A DNA stretch of 64,000 nucleotides from assembly GCA_017395065.1 (NCBI GenBank), contig JAFPWH010000012.1:62001-126000 (forward strand). The letters are read 5' to 3'. The position numbers were made by a program, and so were the translations under genes. Shown piece by piece: positions 1 to 8,528 of this stretch (within the stretch, counting starts at the first letter, position 1; every line of letters starts with the position of its first letter). The notes beneath the pieces are model-generated. The model saw only the letters and a program-made list of their open reading frames with translations. It made no database searches and was not told the DNA's origin. The DNA is from Clostridia bacterium. GTDB lineage: Bacteria; Bacillota; Clostridia; Christensenellales; Aristaeellaceae.

Positions 1-54
1 AAAACCGAATACATTCCCTGACCTCCGGCTGAAGGTTTGCCCATTTGCTTCATC

Positions 55-102
55 AAAAAACCGACCGCCGTCTGTTCCGAAAGGAGCAGGCGGCGGTCTT
101 TT
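55..102. terminator. Bidirectional Rho-independent terminator
   Basis: A 16-bp stem (63-78 with 83-98, two G:T pairs) closes on a GAAA tetraloop. It is flanked by six A residues on the left and four T residues on the right, so it can end transcription on both strands. It serves the minus-strand isomerase gene that stops at 127. Confidence 0.85.
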
Positions 103-126
103 GTTCGGCGGCGCAGAAGTGTCTCT

Positions 127-1002
127 TTACACCTTGTCCGCAAAATGCCTGGCCACGATCGCGGCGTACTCGTAGAAGGGCCTTGCCGCCTGCGCGGGGA
201 AGCGCCCGCCGGTGATCTCGAGGTTGTACCAGCCCCGATAGCCGATCTCGCCGAGCGTTTTGGAGAACGCGTCGAAATCCATGCGCTCGCACCAGGCGCT
301 CAGGGAATACGGGATCGCGTGCTCGTCCTCCCCGGCGTTGGAGTTCACGTGCAGCGCGTACAGCTTGTCACCGAGCGTTCTGGCATAGTCACAGATATCG
401 TAGCGGAAGATGTTGGCGTGGCCGGTGTCCATGCACGCGCCCACAAGCTCGCTTCCCAGGCCGTCCACAATGTCCCTGATCGTCTCGGCTTCCTCCACAT
501 AGGCAGGCACGTATTTGCGGTTCCGGCGGGCGAACACGTTTTCGACCGCGACGCGTATGCCGCTCTGCCTGAGAACGGGCAAAAGCCTGTCAAGAAGATA
601 GAGGTTCGCGTCGACCGTCTTTTCGCGGCTGCCCAGTATGTACATCGGGTGGACGACCGTCAGCTTGCACCCGGCCGTATCGCACGCCCTGAGCGCGTGC
701 TCGTACATCGGCATCCAGGCTTTCCCGAAGGCCTCCGCGCTGCCGTCGCCCGGGTTTTCCACGTGGCCGGGGTAATACGGCAGGTGGGACTGGGCGAGCG
801 CGAGCCCCTCCTCTTTTGCGATGTGCGCGACGTTCAGCACCTTTCGCGTCCACGCTTCGGTAAGGAACGCCCCGGGGGCGTCCATATCGGCGCAAAGGCT
901 CCAGTCGATGCCTTCGAAGCCGGCGGCTTTCATCGTTTTCAGACTCTGTTCGGGCGTAAGGCCGGCGGCGATGCCGTGCTCGCAGGATGTGGATATTTTC
1001 AC
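127..1002 (-). CDS. Sugar phosphate isomerase/epimerase (TIM barrel, AP-endonuclease-2 fold)
   Basis: A 291-residue cytoplasmic protein of the xylose-isomerase-like TIM-barrel family. These enzymes use a divalent metal to isomerise or epimerise sugars or inositol derivatives. The expected metal ligands are visible in order: His118 (VVHP), Glu154 (VENVF), Asp192/His195 (MDTGHAN), His218 (LHVN) and Glu262 (LEITGG). The length is normal for the family. The start is GTG at 1000-1002, with GGGAGG at 1011-1016. It is divergent from a second family member at 1137, which suggests a shared carbohydrate pathway. The exact substrate cannot be read from the sequence. Confidence 0.85.
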   Translation of the reverse strand: MKISTSCEHGIAAGLTPEQSLKTMKAAGFEGIDWSLCADMDAPGAFLTEAWTRKVLNVAHIAKEEGLALAQSHLPYYPGHVENPGDGSAEAFGKAWMPMYEHALRACDTAGCKLTVVHPMYILGSREKTVDANLYLLDRLLPVLRQSGIRVAVENVFARRNRKYVPAYVEEAETIRDIVDGLGSELVGACMDTGHANIFRYDICDYARTLGDKLYALHVNSNAGEDEHAIPYSLSAWCERMDFDAFSKTLGEIGYRGWYNLEITGGRFPAQAARPFYEYAAIVARHFADKV

Positions 1003-1033
1003 GTGCGTGTCCTCCCAAGCTTATTTCAGCACA

Positions 1034-1062
1034 AATATATATCCGCGCAATGCGTTTGTCAA
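1034..1062 (-). promoter_or_regulatory. Sigma-A promoter of the minus-strand isomerase gene
   Basis: On the minus strand, TTGACA (1057-1062) is followed by a 17-bp spacer and TATATT (1034-1039), upstream of the GTG start at 1002. It lies back to back with the plus-strand promoter at 1075-1103, with only 12 bp between the two -35 boxes. One regulator could control both. Confidence 0.8.
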
Positions 1063-1074
1063 GCGCTTTTTGTA

Positions 1075-1103
1075 TTGAAAAACGCCCGGCAAAGTGGTAA
1101 AAT
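1075..1103 (+). promoter_or_regulatory. Sigma-A promoter of the plus-strand isomerase gene
   Basis: TTGAAA (1075-1080), a 17-bp spacer and TAAAAT (1098-1103), located 34 bp before the ATG at 1137. The ribosome binding site is GGGAG at 1124-1128. Confidence 0.8.
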
Positions 1104-1136
1104 CCATATCGGAAATATTAAACGGGAGATGAGGAT

Positions 1137-2048
1137 ATGGAAACCGCGACCAGTACATCCGTTCTGTTTCAGTTATTCGGCGAAGACGGTGCCTTCAAAA
1201 TGCTGTCCGAAGCGGGCTTTGACGCCGTGGACTTCGGCTTCGACGTCGACGCGCCCATGTGGAAGATCAAAAACGGCGACAAAAGCAGCGTGTTTTTCCT
1301 GAGCGAGGACGAGTTGGTCAGGCACTACGCGCCACACAAGGCCGCCGCTGATAAATACGGCATCAGGATCCATCAGGCGCACGCGCCCTTCCCCTCCTAC
1401 ATTCACGAAAGCCCGGAGACTACGGCTTTCGCGCTGACGGCGGTCAGGAAGTGCTTCCCCATCCTGAAAATGATGGAGTGCAAAAATCTGGTGGTGCACC
1501 CCTGCATGGGCAACTACAACGAAAAGCTCGAGCCCGAAGCGGAATGGAAGCTGAACATCGATTTCTATTCGGCGCTGATCGAAGACGCCGAAAAGTACGG
1601 CGTGACCGTGTGCCTTGAAAACATGTTCAACGCGCGCAGGGGCAAGATCTACGAGGCGAGCTGTTCCGATCCCGCGGAAGCGGCGGCCTATATCGACGAA
1701 CTGAACCGCATCGCGGGCGCCAAACGCTTCGCGTTCTGCTACGACACGGGCCACGCGCTGCTTCTGGGCAAGGATCAGTATCTGACGCTCAAGCGCCTCG
1801 GCGATCGCGTAAAGGTGCTGCACGTACACGACAACGACGGCTGGGACGACCAGCACGTCTCTCCCTTCATGGGCCGCCTCGACTGGGACAGGCTGATCAA
1901 AGGCCTGAAGGCGATCGGCTACAAGGGCGTCATAAGCCTCGAAGTCGGCAATCTTTGCGCCTGGTACCCCAAGGAGCTTCTGCCCGAGGCGTTCCGCCTG
2001 GCCGCCGCCTGCGCACGCTACATCGGCGACAGGGTCGAAGCGGAATAG
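1137..2048 (+). CDS. Sugar phosphate isomerase/epimerase (TIM barrel), second copy
   Basis: A 303-residue protein of the same fold as the divergent neighbour but not a close copy. Metal-site motifs occur in family order: a VHP at His121, LENMF, YDTGHAL, the LHVHDNDG segment, and SLEVG near the C-terminus. It probably isomerises or epimerises a sugar or sugar acid in the cytoplasm. The start is supported by GGGAG eight bases upstream and a consensus promoter. The gene ends in TAG, so the host uses amber as an ordinary stop. The substrate is unknown. Confidence 0.85.
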   Translation: METATSTSVLFQLFGEDGAFKMLSEAGFDAVDFGFDVDAPMWKIKNGDKSSVFFLSEDELVRHYAPHKAAADKYGIRIHQAHAPFPSYIHESPETTAFALTAVRKCFPILKMMECKNLVVHPCMGNYNEKLEPEAEWKLNIDFYSALIEDAEKYGVTVCLENMFNARRGKIYEASCSDPAEAAAYIDELNRIAGAKRFAFCYDTGHALLLGKDQYLTLKRLGDRVKVLHVHDNDGWDDQHVSPFMGRLDWDRLIKGLKAIGYKGVISLEVGNLCAWYPKELLPEAFRLAAACARYIGDRVEAE

Positions 2049-2078
2049 CGGCGCGGGCGCTTTTTACCGGATGAATAT

Positions 2079-2117
2079 AAAACGACGCGGCAGCCTTTCG
2101 GCGCCGCGCCGTTTTTT
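2079..2117. terminator. Bidirectional terminator between convergent genes
   Basis: The outer stem pairs 2083-2091 with 2103-2111 (one A:C mismatch). The inner stem is 2093-2095 with 2100-2102, and the loop is TTTC. Four A residues precede it and six T residues follow, so it serves both the plus-strand isomerase and the minus-strand gene ending at 2130. Confidence 0.8.
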
Positions 2118-2129
2118 GGGTCATCGGGA

Positions 2130-3344
2130 TCAAATGAGCAGCAGTTCGGCGATGCTGACGCCGTAATTGGAGTAGGGATTGCCGGTGCCCTGATAGACGC
2201 TGTCCACGTAGATGCGGAAGCTCGTGCCGGTCACCGCGCGGTTCAGGGCGACGTTCTGCCAGTCGCTCGTGTCCTCCAGGGTACCGCTCATCACGTACAC
2301 GCCGTCCACGTAGAGCGAGAAGCCCTTGATCCTGGAGTAGCGGTAATAGTACAGGCTCGAGGAGGTCTGGCGCTTGCGGTTGCCGTTCTGTATGCGCAGG
2401 GCGTTGACCGTCCTGGGGCCGTTGGTCGAGGTGAGCTCGATCCACGCGCCTTCGTATTCGCCGAAAGCGTCCCAGGAGGTGTAGGCTCTGTTGTCGATAG
2501 CCTTGCCGGGATCCGCGGATTCGGTGCTGTCGGCAAAATAGCTGCTCGCGCTGGCCGTGAAGGTACCGTTCATGGCGGTGCCGCCGAAGCTCTGGCCGTA
2601 GCCGGCGGGAGGCGTCAAAGTGGAGCCGCCCTGGGTACCGCCGCCCGTGGTGTCCTGCCAGTCCTGACTGCCGGAGGTATCGCCCGAGGAGCTGCCGCCC
2701 GTGGGTCTGGTCGTGTCGCCGGCAAGGGCGCTGTTGCGGCTCATGCCGGGCCAGTAGTACTCCGTCGCGTTGCCCCTGTCATAGGGCACGGTGCCGGAAA
2801 CGTAGCTGAGCTGTTCTTTGCGAACGAAGCCGCAGTGCCCGTCGGGGCCGACCGCGTAGCAGTATTTGGGGTCGATCTTCCAATCGACGACCTTGAGCTT
2901 CGTGCCGTTGTTGTAGCCGCTCACGCCCACCGGATCGGTGGAAGAGGACGGCGAAGGATACATGTACGCCCTGTAGGTGCCGTTCTCGTAGTAGCTGCTG
3001 TTTACGGTGTAGACCGCAAGGCTGTCGTCGTCGTAGTCGAAGTAGCGAAGGATGCAGCTTTTGCGCACGTACCCCTCTTTTCCGTCGGGACCCACGGCGT
3101 AGCAGTAGTTGGAATTGTCGTAGACGTACCAGTCCGTCACCCTCAGCAGCGTGCCAACTTTATAGTAGCTGATCGGGTTGCCGGAGCTGGTCGCCTTGGG
3201 ATACATGTACAAAACGTTGTCTGCCACCACTGTCCATACCCTGAACAGCGGATAGGAATCGTCGTCATAACTGTATGCGAGCGCTGGCGCGGCGAAGGGG
3301 ATCGCAAGCAGCACCGCCACAAGCAGGGCAATCAGTCTCTTCAT
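2130..3344 (-). CDS. Secreted SH3-repeat protein with C-terminal NADase-type glycan-binding (discoidin-like) domain
   Basis: A 404-residue exported protein. The start is MKRLI at 3344, with GGAGG at 3354-3358; the frame remains open further upstream, but only this start gives a signal peptide (residues 1-23, ending APALA). Two SH3-like repeats follow, each ending in a matching YCYAVGPDG segment and a G-[YF]-VRK strand. A Gly/Ser/Thr-rich linker leads to a C-terminal beta-sandwich of about 150 residues. That domain resembles the discoidin-like domain called NADase-type glycan-binding (AIDNRAYTSWDA, LRIQNGNRK, FRIYVDSVYQGT). It probably binds cell wall or carbohydrate at the cell surface. No catalytic domain is visible. 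Confidence 0.75.
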   Translation of the reverse strand: MKRLIALLVAVLLAIPFAAPALAYSYDDDSYPLFRVWTVVADNVLYMYPKATSSGNPISYYKVGTLLRVTDWYVYDNSNYCYAVGPDGKEGYVRKSCILRYFDYDDDSLAVYTVNSSYYENGTYRAYMYPSPSSSTDPVGVSGYNNGTKLKVVDWKIDPKYCYAVGPDGHCGFVRKEQLSYVSGTVPYDRGNATEYYWPGMSRNSALAGDTTRPTGGSSSGDTSGSQDWQDTTGGGTQGGSTLTPPAGYGQSFGGTAMNGTFTASASSYFADSTESADPGKAIDNRAYTSWDAFGEYEGAWIELTSTNGPRTVNALRIQNGNRKRQTSSSLYYYRYSRIKGFSLYVDGVYVMSGTLEDTSDWQNVALNRAVTGTSFRIYVDSVYQGTGNPYSNYGVSIAELLLI

Positions 3345-3519
3345 GATCAAAAACCTCCAAAGCTCGGGATTTGAAAACCTATTTCCACTTTCGTCAGTAA
3401 GACGCGCACGGGTTTTGCGCTGTTCCCGTGTTTTCATATATTTAACATTACAATTCTTCCTGCTGCGGCGCCGCGGCGCGCCCGGCGCGAAAAAGCTCTT
3501 TGCGAGGGCCTTTTGGGGA

Positions 3520-3548
3520 TTGAATAATTTGTATACTTGTGGTAAAAT
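3520..3548 (+). promoter_or_regulatory. Sigma-A promoter of the DUF4272 gene
   Basis: TTGAAT (3520-3525), a 17-bp spacer and TAAAAT (3543-3548), 30 bp before the ATG at 3579. The six bases before its -10 end (GTGG) and the -10 itself are the same as in the promoter at 1075-1103. Confidence 0.75.
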
Positions 3549-3578
3549 GAAATCAATCGATATTCGGAGAGTAATCGT

Positions 3579-5033
3579 ATGGGAATATTCAAAAAGCTGT
3601 TCAGACGCAGAAAAAACGAGATCCACATGAGCGCGGAGGAGGCCTTCGCCCCGGAATCCGCGCAGAGTGCCCCTTCGGCAAGCGAAGAAAAGAAGCCCGA
3701 AATCACAGGCTTTCAGCCCGCCGGGGTAGATGAAGAAAAGCTCGATCTGCTCGCAAGCGAAGAAGCCGAAGCGCTCGGGCGCGCGTATTACTGCCGTTTC
3801 GAGCCGCCCGAGGACGCCGGCATCGCGCTGCGCTCGTGCCTGAGGGCGCTTGCGGGCTCGATCGAGGAAAGCGGCGCGGATTTTTGCGTGAGCCTGAGCG
3901 ACGCAAGCCGCGTGCGCCTTACGAGGTCTCCCCTGCCCGGCAGCGCCGGGCTGCCCGAAAAACTGCGTGCGAACCTCGAAGGCTGTCCCGCCGCCGTGAA
4001 AAACCGGCTGGACGCGCTCAACTGCTTTATCAGCGTGCTGCCCGAGAGCAAGGGGAACAATTTCGAGGGCGCTTACGCCGAATTTCTGGCGTCCCTGCAG
4101 TCCTTCCTCGCTTCCCTGAACGCGGAGCTCGACGCCCTCATGCTGCTTGACGGCGACAGACTCGTCGATTGCAAGGGCAAGCTCATTTGGGACGGCGAAG
4201 GAAATACGGAGCTGTCCGTCCCCGTTGCAGCGCCGGAGGCTTCAAACGAAGAAGCGCCGGAAGCGGAAAACAGCGCGCAGGCGGAAGAGCAGTCCTTGCC
4301 GCAGCAGGAAACGCCCGGGCAAGCGCAGGCAGACGTTTCCGAAGAAGAAACGCCCGCGCCGGAAGAAAAGCCCTCCGCGCCCGACCGCGAGGAGAAGAGC
4401 CGCGCGCTCATCCTGTCGCACGGAATCACGCTGGACGCCTCCCGCGCCGTCAGGCCGGACAGCGAAAACGTCTACCCGCGCAATATAAAAGAAGTGATCG
4501 ACCGCGCCTCCGCGCTGACTGCCGCGGCGCTGATCGCGCGCTCCTACGCGCTTAAAAACAGCGCCTCCCCCGCCGCCCGCAGCGCCGCCATCCTGGAAAG
4601 GTATGACAAGCTCCACAAGGTCAAGAGCAATTTTTCGCCCAAGGAGCTTTCCTATCTCAAGGACCCCAACGCCGGCAGACACACCGTGAACATGCTCAAG
4701 GCCGAGGCCGCCGCGGCGCTGTTGTGGGCCGTAGGCCTGTTCGAGCTCGGCTGGCCCGACGAGGCTGCGGACGCCGCGAAGCTCAACGACATATTCAAGG
4801 GCAACGACACCGCCTTCCTGTGCGCCGCCGCAAAGCCCCGCACGAAGGAGGAGCTTTTGGACATGTACGATCTGACCACCCGCCTGCACGCGATGTGCGT
4901 GCGCGCGAGCATAAAGGAGCTCAAGGACACCGGCCTCGATCCCGACATCATCTACGAGCGCCACTACGCGCTCAACTGGCTGATGGGCATCGGCGGCTTT
5001 ATCCCCTGGGACAGCGTGATCCCGACGACCTGA
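3579..5033 (+). CDS. DUF4272 domain protein with acidic linker
   Basis: A 484-residue soluble protein with a basic N-terminus (FKKLFRRRKNE) and an alpha/beta region up to about residue 205. A Glu/Ala/Pro-rich acidic linker spans about residues 210-275. The C-terminus matches DUF4272: an AAALLWAVGLFELGWP helix, LLDMYDLTTRLH, and the ending ERHYALNWLMG plus PWDSV. DUF4272 has no assigned biochemical activity. The start is supported by GGAGAG at 3566-3571 and the promoter at 3520. The gene stands alone; it is divergent to the gene at 2130 and has its own promoter. Confidence 0.7.
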   Translation: MGIFKKLFRRRKNEIHMSAEEAFAPESAQSAPSASEEKKPEITGFQPAGVDEEKLDLLASEEAEALGRAYYCRFEPPEDAGIALRSCLRALAGSIEESGADFCVSLSDASRVRLTRSPLPGSAGLPEKLRANLEGCPAAVKNRLDALNCFISVLPESKGNNFEGAYAEFLASLQSFLASLNAELDALMLLDGDRLVDCKGKLIWDGEGNTELSVPVAAPEASNEEAPEAENSAQAEEQSLPQQETPGQAQADVSEEETPAPEEKPSAPDREEKSRALILSHGITLDASRAVRPDSENVYPRNIKEVIDRASALTAAALIARSYALKNSASPAARSAAILERYDKLHKVKSNFSPKELSYLKDPNAGRHTVNMLKAEAAAALLWAVGLFELGWPDEAADAAKLNDIFKGNDTAFLCAAAKPRTKEELLDMYDLTTRLHAMCVRASIKELKDTGLDPDIIYERHYALNWLMGIGGFIPWDSVIPTT

Positions 5034-5063
5034 GCGTTTGCGCGCTTTTTTACGCCTTGCCCC

Positions 5064-5092
5064 TTGAAAAGCGCGGCGCGTTGATGTATAAT
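5064..5092 (+). promoter_or_regulatory. Consensus sigma-A promoter
   Basis: TTGAAA (5064-5069), a 17-bp spacer and TATAAT (5087-5092), just upstream of the secreted protein gene starting at 5120. Confidence 0.85.
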
Positions 5093-5119
5093 CGGTCAAT
5101 AAAAGTGTGAGGTAGTTTT

Positions 5120-5686
5120 ATGAAGCGTTGTTTTGCATCGGTTTTGGCGATATTGCTTTTGTGCCTGAGTTTCGCGGCCTCTGCCGAGAAGCAGGAGGAG
5201 CACCACATGGGCGACTGGCACAGCCGCAGCGACGGCTTTCATTCGGCGAACTGCACCATTTGCGGCTATCCCATGCGCGTTCCCTGCACGGACTTCGCGG
5301 CGACGTTCGGCGGCGAGACGCTTAGCTTCTGCCCCGTCTGCGGGAGAAACTCCGGCGAAAACGGCATGCAGGTGCGCTGCAGTGTCCTCCTGTTCGACTA
5401 TACGCATTCGCCCCTGGGCGACGCGCTGGTGATGCAGTTCGACAAGCCCTTCGGAGAGGAAGCAAACGTGCCCTGCGCCTTCAGCGTCATCTTTGAATAC
5501 GCGGGAGAGGTTTCCGAATTCGACGGCGTCATCGGCGTAAGCTTCAAAGCCGATCTTCCTTCGGAATTTGCGCTTCTGCGCGCGGACGGCGAAGAGCTCA
5601 CGGAAACCGAGTACAGCTATGAGGACGGGCTTCTTTCGTTCAACGTGACGGGCGGCCACGGGCTTTACCTGATCCAAGCGGAATAA
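5120..5686 (+). CDS. Small secreted protein with a four-cysteine (CxxC x2) knuckle
   Basis: A 188-residue exported protein of unknown function. It has a signal peptide (residues 1-22, ending AASA) and a His-rich segment (HHMGDWHSRSDGFH). Two CxxC pairs (CTICG and CPVCG) about 30 residues apart could bind zinc. A beta-rich C-terminal half follows. A weak GAGG lies upstream and the promoter at 5064-5092 is near consensus. It does not match a family I can name. Confidence 0.6.
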   Translation: MKRCFASVLAILLLCLSFAASAEKQEEHHMGDWHSRSDGFHSANCTICGYPMRVPCTDFAATFGGETLSFCPVCGRNSGENGMQVRCSVLLFDYTHSPLGDALVMQFDKPFGEEANVPCAFSVIFEYAGEVSEFDGVIGVSFKADLPSEFALLRADGEELTETEYSYEDGLLSFNVTGGHGLYLIQAE

Positions 5687-5696
5687 TTCATTATTG

Positions 5697-5736
5697 AAAA
5701 ACCGCTCCGCCGGTGTGAAATCGGCGGAGCGGTTTT
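5697..5736. terminator. Bidirectional terminator
   Basis: A perfect 11-bp stem (5702-5712 with 5722-5732) around a 9-base loop, with five A residues before and four T residues after. It ends both the plus-strand gene (stop at 5686) and the convergent minus-strand gene (stop at 5755). Confidence 0.9.
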
Positions 5737-5754
5737 GTGTTGCTAAGCAGGCGC

Positions 5755-6594
5755 TCAGTCCGCGTAGAAGATGCCGTCGAAGACCTCGTCGGCGTCTGTG
5801 TAACTGCCGTTCACGGAGATATAATCGCTCCAGTCCTCGCTCATGATCACGGCCCAGCCGCCGATCAGGCCGTCCAGGCTGCTGATGTAGAGACGGCTCA
5901 CGTCGTCGCCGGCCACGAGGATGACCTTCTGCCCGGCCATCAGCATGACGTCCTCCCGCGATTCGTACAGGGAGCTCGACAGAACGAGATCGGTCTTCAG
6001 CGTGACGATCATACCCATCTGGTACATGGGGCGCGGCACCTCGCAGATGCTGTACGAAGGCGCCCAGTCGCCCTCGTCGTCGTATTCGCTGCCCATGGCG
6101 AGGCAGAAGTCTGCCGGGCGGCTCCAGGTGCCGATCATGTTGGCGCGCACGTAGGTCGTGATGAGCCCGTCCTTTCTTACCTCAAAGCTCTGCGCCAGTG
6201 CAGGAATCATGCCTATATCCATCAGTTTTCCCTCGGCGTAGAGGAAGCAGTAGGTGATCGGGTCGTCGCTGGGGCCGTATTCGCTGACCATGAAGAGCGT
6301 GCCGTAGTAGTAGTACGTATAGCCCGTCTTCATCGCAAGCACCCGCGCGTCGAGGCCGATGCAGTCGTCCTTGTGCAGGCTCTGCCCGCCCACGCCGATC
6401 GTAAAGCCGCCGTCGTCGTATTCGTCGAGCTCGAAAGAAAAGTGCAGCGTCTCCGCGGTTTCGTCGTTGTCGAAATCGCGCGTAAGGCCGTCTTCGGCTT
6501 CGTAGATTTCCCAGATGCCTTCGTCGTATTCGGCAAAGGCCGACGCCGTCAGCACAAGCAGTGCCGCCAGCGCGCACAGCAAGAACTTCTTCAT
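5755..6594 (-). CDS. Secreted protein of unknown function
   Basis: A 279-residue exported protein with a signal peptide (residues 1-21, ending ASAFA). An acidic N-terminal region follows, with a DFDNDETAETLHFSF stretch of the kind seen in VCBS/FG-GAP-like calcium-binding repeats. The C-terminal part ends in an SH3-like strand pattern (GGWAVIMSEDW). It shares secretion and an acidic, aromatic-rich composition with the SH3 protein at 2130, though not clear homology. GGAGG at 6603-6607 supports the start, and a TTGACA/TATCAT promoter lies upstream. Confidence 0.6.
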   Translation of the reverse strand: MKKFLLCALAALLVLTASAFAEYDEGIWEIYEAEDGLTRDFDNDETAETLHFSFELDEYDDGGFTIGVGGQSLHKDDCIGLDARVLAMKTGYTYYYYGTLFMVSEYGPSDDPITYCFLYAEGKLMDIGMIPALAQSFEVRKDGLITTYVRANMIGTWSRPADFCLAMGSEYDDEGDWAPSYSICEVPRPMYQMGMIVTLKTDLVLSSSLYESREDVMLMAGQKVILVAGDDVSRLYISSLDGLIGGWAVIMSEDWSDYISVNGSYTDADEVFDGIFYAD

Positions 6595-6635
6595 ATTATA
6601 TTCCTCCGTAAAGCAAAAATCCGTCCGACAGGCTT

Positions 6636-6664
6636 ATGATACCACGCGCACCCGGGCCTGTCAA
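6636..6664 (-). promoter_or_regulatory. Sigma-A promoter, minus strand
   Basis: Minus-strand TTGACA (6659-6664), a 17-bp spacer and TATCAT (6636-6641), upstream of the secreted protein gene starting at 6594. Confidence 0.8.
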
Positions 6665-6750
6665 TGCGTTTGGCGCGGACGGGACCCGCAAAGTTCCGTT
6701 TCGCGGACAAATTTTATCTGCGATGACTTCAAATTTTACGGGAAATACTG

Positions 6751-6779
6751 TTGCATATCATATAGATTAATGCTATAAT
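6751..6779 (+). promoter_or_regulatory. Sigma-A promoter of secG
   Basis: TTGCAT (6751-6756), a 17-bp spacer and TATAAT (6774-6779), 57 bp before the secG start at 6837. Confidence 0.8.
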
Positions 6780-6836
6780 AACCTGTGCTATGTGTTTGAC
6801 CGCGTAAAAGGCGCGGACTATCAAGGAGGAATATCA

Positions 6837-8459
6837 ATGTCCATAGTCATCAACATTATTCTTATTCTTGCATCCATCGTGCTCATTATAGCCGTGCTCA
6901 TGCAGGAAGGCAACAAGCAGGGGCTGGGAGCAATCGGCGGCGCCGCTGAGACCTTCATGGGCAAGAGCAAGGCCAAGAGCGCCGAAGGCAAGCTGCTTTT
7001 GATAACCAAGATCGTGGCAGCCGTGTTCGTGGTGCTGGCGATCCTCGCCACCTGGCTCAACGCCAGGACCTACACCATCACCTTTTACAACGAGGACGGC
7101 AGCGTATATACCTCCGACTCTGCCGGCGCAGGCACCCAGCTTACGCTCTCGAACGTGACCGTTCCCGCGAAGACCGGCTATGACGGCAAATGGGTACTGG
7201 CCGAAAAGAAGGATGACGGCACCGTCGTAAAGAAATCCGGCGAGCTGCCCACCGAGCTGGGCCGCAAGGACATCGCGATCCTGGCCGAGTACACCGTGCA
7301 GCAGCACAGCGTGACCATCGTCGACAACTTTTCCGACGAAGAGGGCAACACGCCCGAGGAAGGCCAGCAGCTGTTCACCGTGACCGCCGATTACGGCACC
7401 GACATCGATTACGGCGACTACACGATGCCCGAAAAGGACGGCGAGTACGTGTTCTACGCAACGAGCAAGACCGCGGTCAAAGACGACGCCGTTCGTCCCG
7501 CGACCCTGCCCACCACGATTCCCGAAACCGACGTGACCTACTATGTCAGCAACGTAAAGGGCAGCTTTGTGGAGCTGTACGTAAAGCCCGAGGCCGAAGA
7601 AGAAACCGCTGAAGAGACTGCAACCGAAGAGACTGCAACCGAAGAGACTGCAACCGAAGAGACCGCAGCCGAAGAGACGCCCGCAGAAGAAACTGCCGAC
7701 GACGAAACCGAAAACGCGGACACCGAAAACGCCGAAACGGCAGAAACCGAAACCGCAGCCGAAGAGACGGCGCAGGGCAGCGAATTTGTCGAATACTTCC
7801 CGATGCTGATGGAAGACGCGGAGCTTCAGGCCTACATGTACTACAACTACTATCAGCAGACGTTCGACGCGCACGAACTCTACGACACCGCGCTTGAAAC
7901 CCTCGCCGACAAGACCGAGGAAGAGAAGGACTTCTACCGCCTGTTCGTCAAGGAAGGCGCCGATCTGAACGAGGCGCTCGCCTCCGTCATCGTTCACACC
8001 CACGACGGCACCTCCATCGCCTGGACGACCGAGGACGGTCAGGACTTAAGCGGCGTCATGGGCACCGAGCGCATCAAGCTCTACGCCAGCTACTACACGC
8101 CCGTCAGCGTGACCTTTGCCGAGGAAGCCGAGACCGAGGACGAGAATTACGAGCTCACCAACGTGACCATCAGCGGCAAGGCCGGCAGCGAGATCAGCGA
8201 AAGCCGCTACCCCGTCAAGGAAGGCTTCAAGGTCGAATGGATCGACGACGAGATCAAGGTCTTCCCCGAGGAAGCGACGACCGTGAAGTTCCGCTTCGTG
8301 GCAGACGAGACCGCCACCGAAGAAGAAACCGCCCAGGACGGTGAAGGCACTGCCGAGGATACCACCGAAGGCGCCGATACCGAAACCGAAGAGACGGCCG
8401 ACGACGCCGCGACCGACGACGCCGGGACCGACGAAACCGCACCCGAAACGGCCGAATAA
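6837..8459 (+). CDS. secG: SecG translocase subunit with a large extracytoplasmic extension
   Basis: A 540-residue protein. Residues 1-75 are a typical SecG: two membrane helices around a loop with AVLMQEGNKQGLGAIGG and AETFMGKSK. SecG forms SecYEG with SecY and SecE in the membrane. Normal SecG is about 75-80 residues, but this reading frame continues for about 465 residues. The extension has beta-rich modules like Listeria/Bacteroides repeats (YTITFYNEDGSVY near residue 78, HSVTIVDNFSDEEG near 160). A Glu-Thr tandem linker (about 250-310), another globular region, and an acidic Thr/Glu tail follow. The start is set by AAGGAGGA at 6823-6830. rnr follows, as in many Firmicutes. Confidence 0.9.
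   Translation: MSIVINIILILASIVLIIAVLMQEGNKQGLGAIGGAAETFMGKSKAKSAEGKLLLITKIVAAVFVVLAILATWLNARTYTITFYNEDGSVYTSDSAGAGTQLTLSNVTVPAKTGYDGKWVLAEKKDDGTVVKKSGELPTELGRKDIAILAEYTVQQHSVTIVDNFSDEEGNTPEEGQQLFTVTADYGTDIDYGDYTMPEKDGEYVFYATSKTAVKDDAVRPATLPTTIPETDVTYYVSNVKGSFVELYVKPEAEEETAEETATEETATEETATEETAAEETPAEETADDETENADTENAETAETETAAEETAQGSEFVEYFPMLMEDAELQAYMYYNYYQQTFDAHELYDTALETLADKTEEEKDFYRLFVKEGADLNEALASVIVHTHDGTSIAWTTEDGQDLSGVMGTERIKLYASYYTPVSVTFAEEAETEDENYELTNVTISGKAGSEISESRYPVKEGFKVEWIDDEIKVFPEEATTVKFRFVADETATEEETAQDGEGTAEDTTEGADTETEETADDAATDDAGTDETAPETAE
7611..7670 (+). repeat. 15-bp in-frame tandem repeat in secG
   Basis: Four consecutive 15-bp units (GAAGAGACTGCAACC and one variant) encode Glu-Glu-Thr-Ala-Thr-like pentapeptides. 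They form part of the acidic linker of the SecG extension. Unit number could vary by slippage. Confidence 0.85.
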
Positions 8460-8475
8460 ACGCGCAGACGAAATC

Positions 8476-8507
8476 ACGGCATGCAGTTGAACGCTGCATG
8501 CCGTTTT
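8476..8507 (+). terminator. Terminator/attenuator between secG and rnr
   Basis: The stem pairs 8476-8486 with 8494-8504 (GGCATGCAG core) around a 7-base loop, followed by a short T run. It sits 17 bp after the secG stop and 22 bp before the rnr start, so it probably reduces rather than blocks read-through into rnr. Confidence 0.75.
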
Positions 8508-8528
8508 AATGACAATAAGGGATTATTT

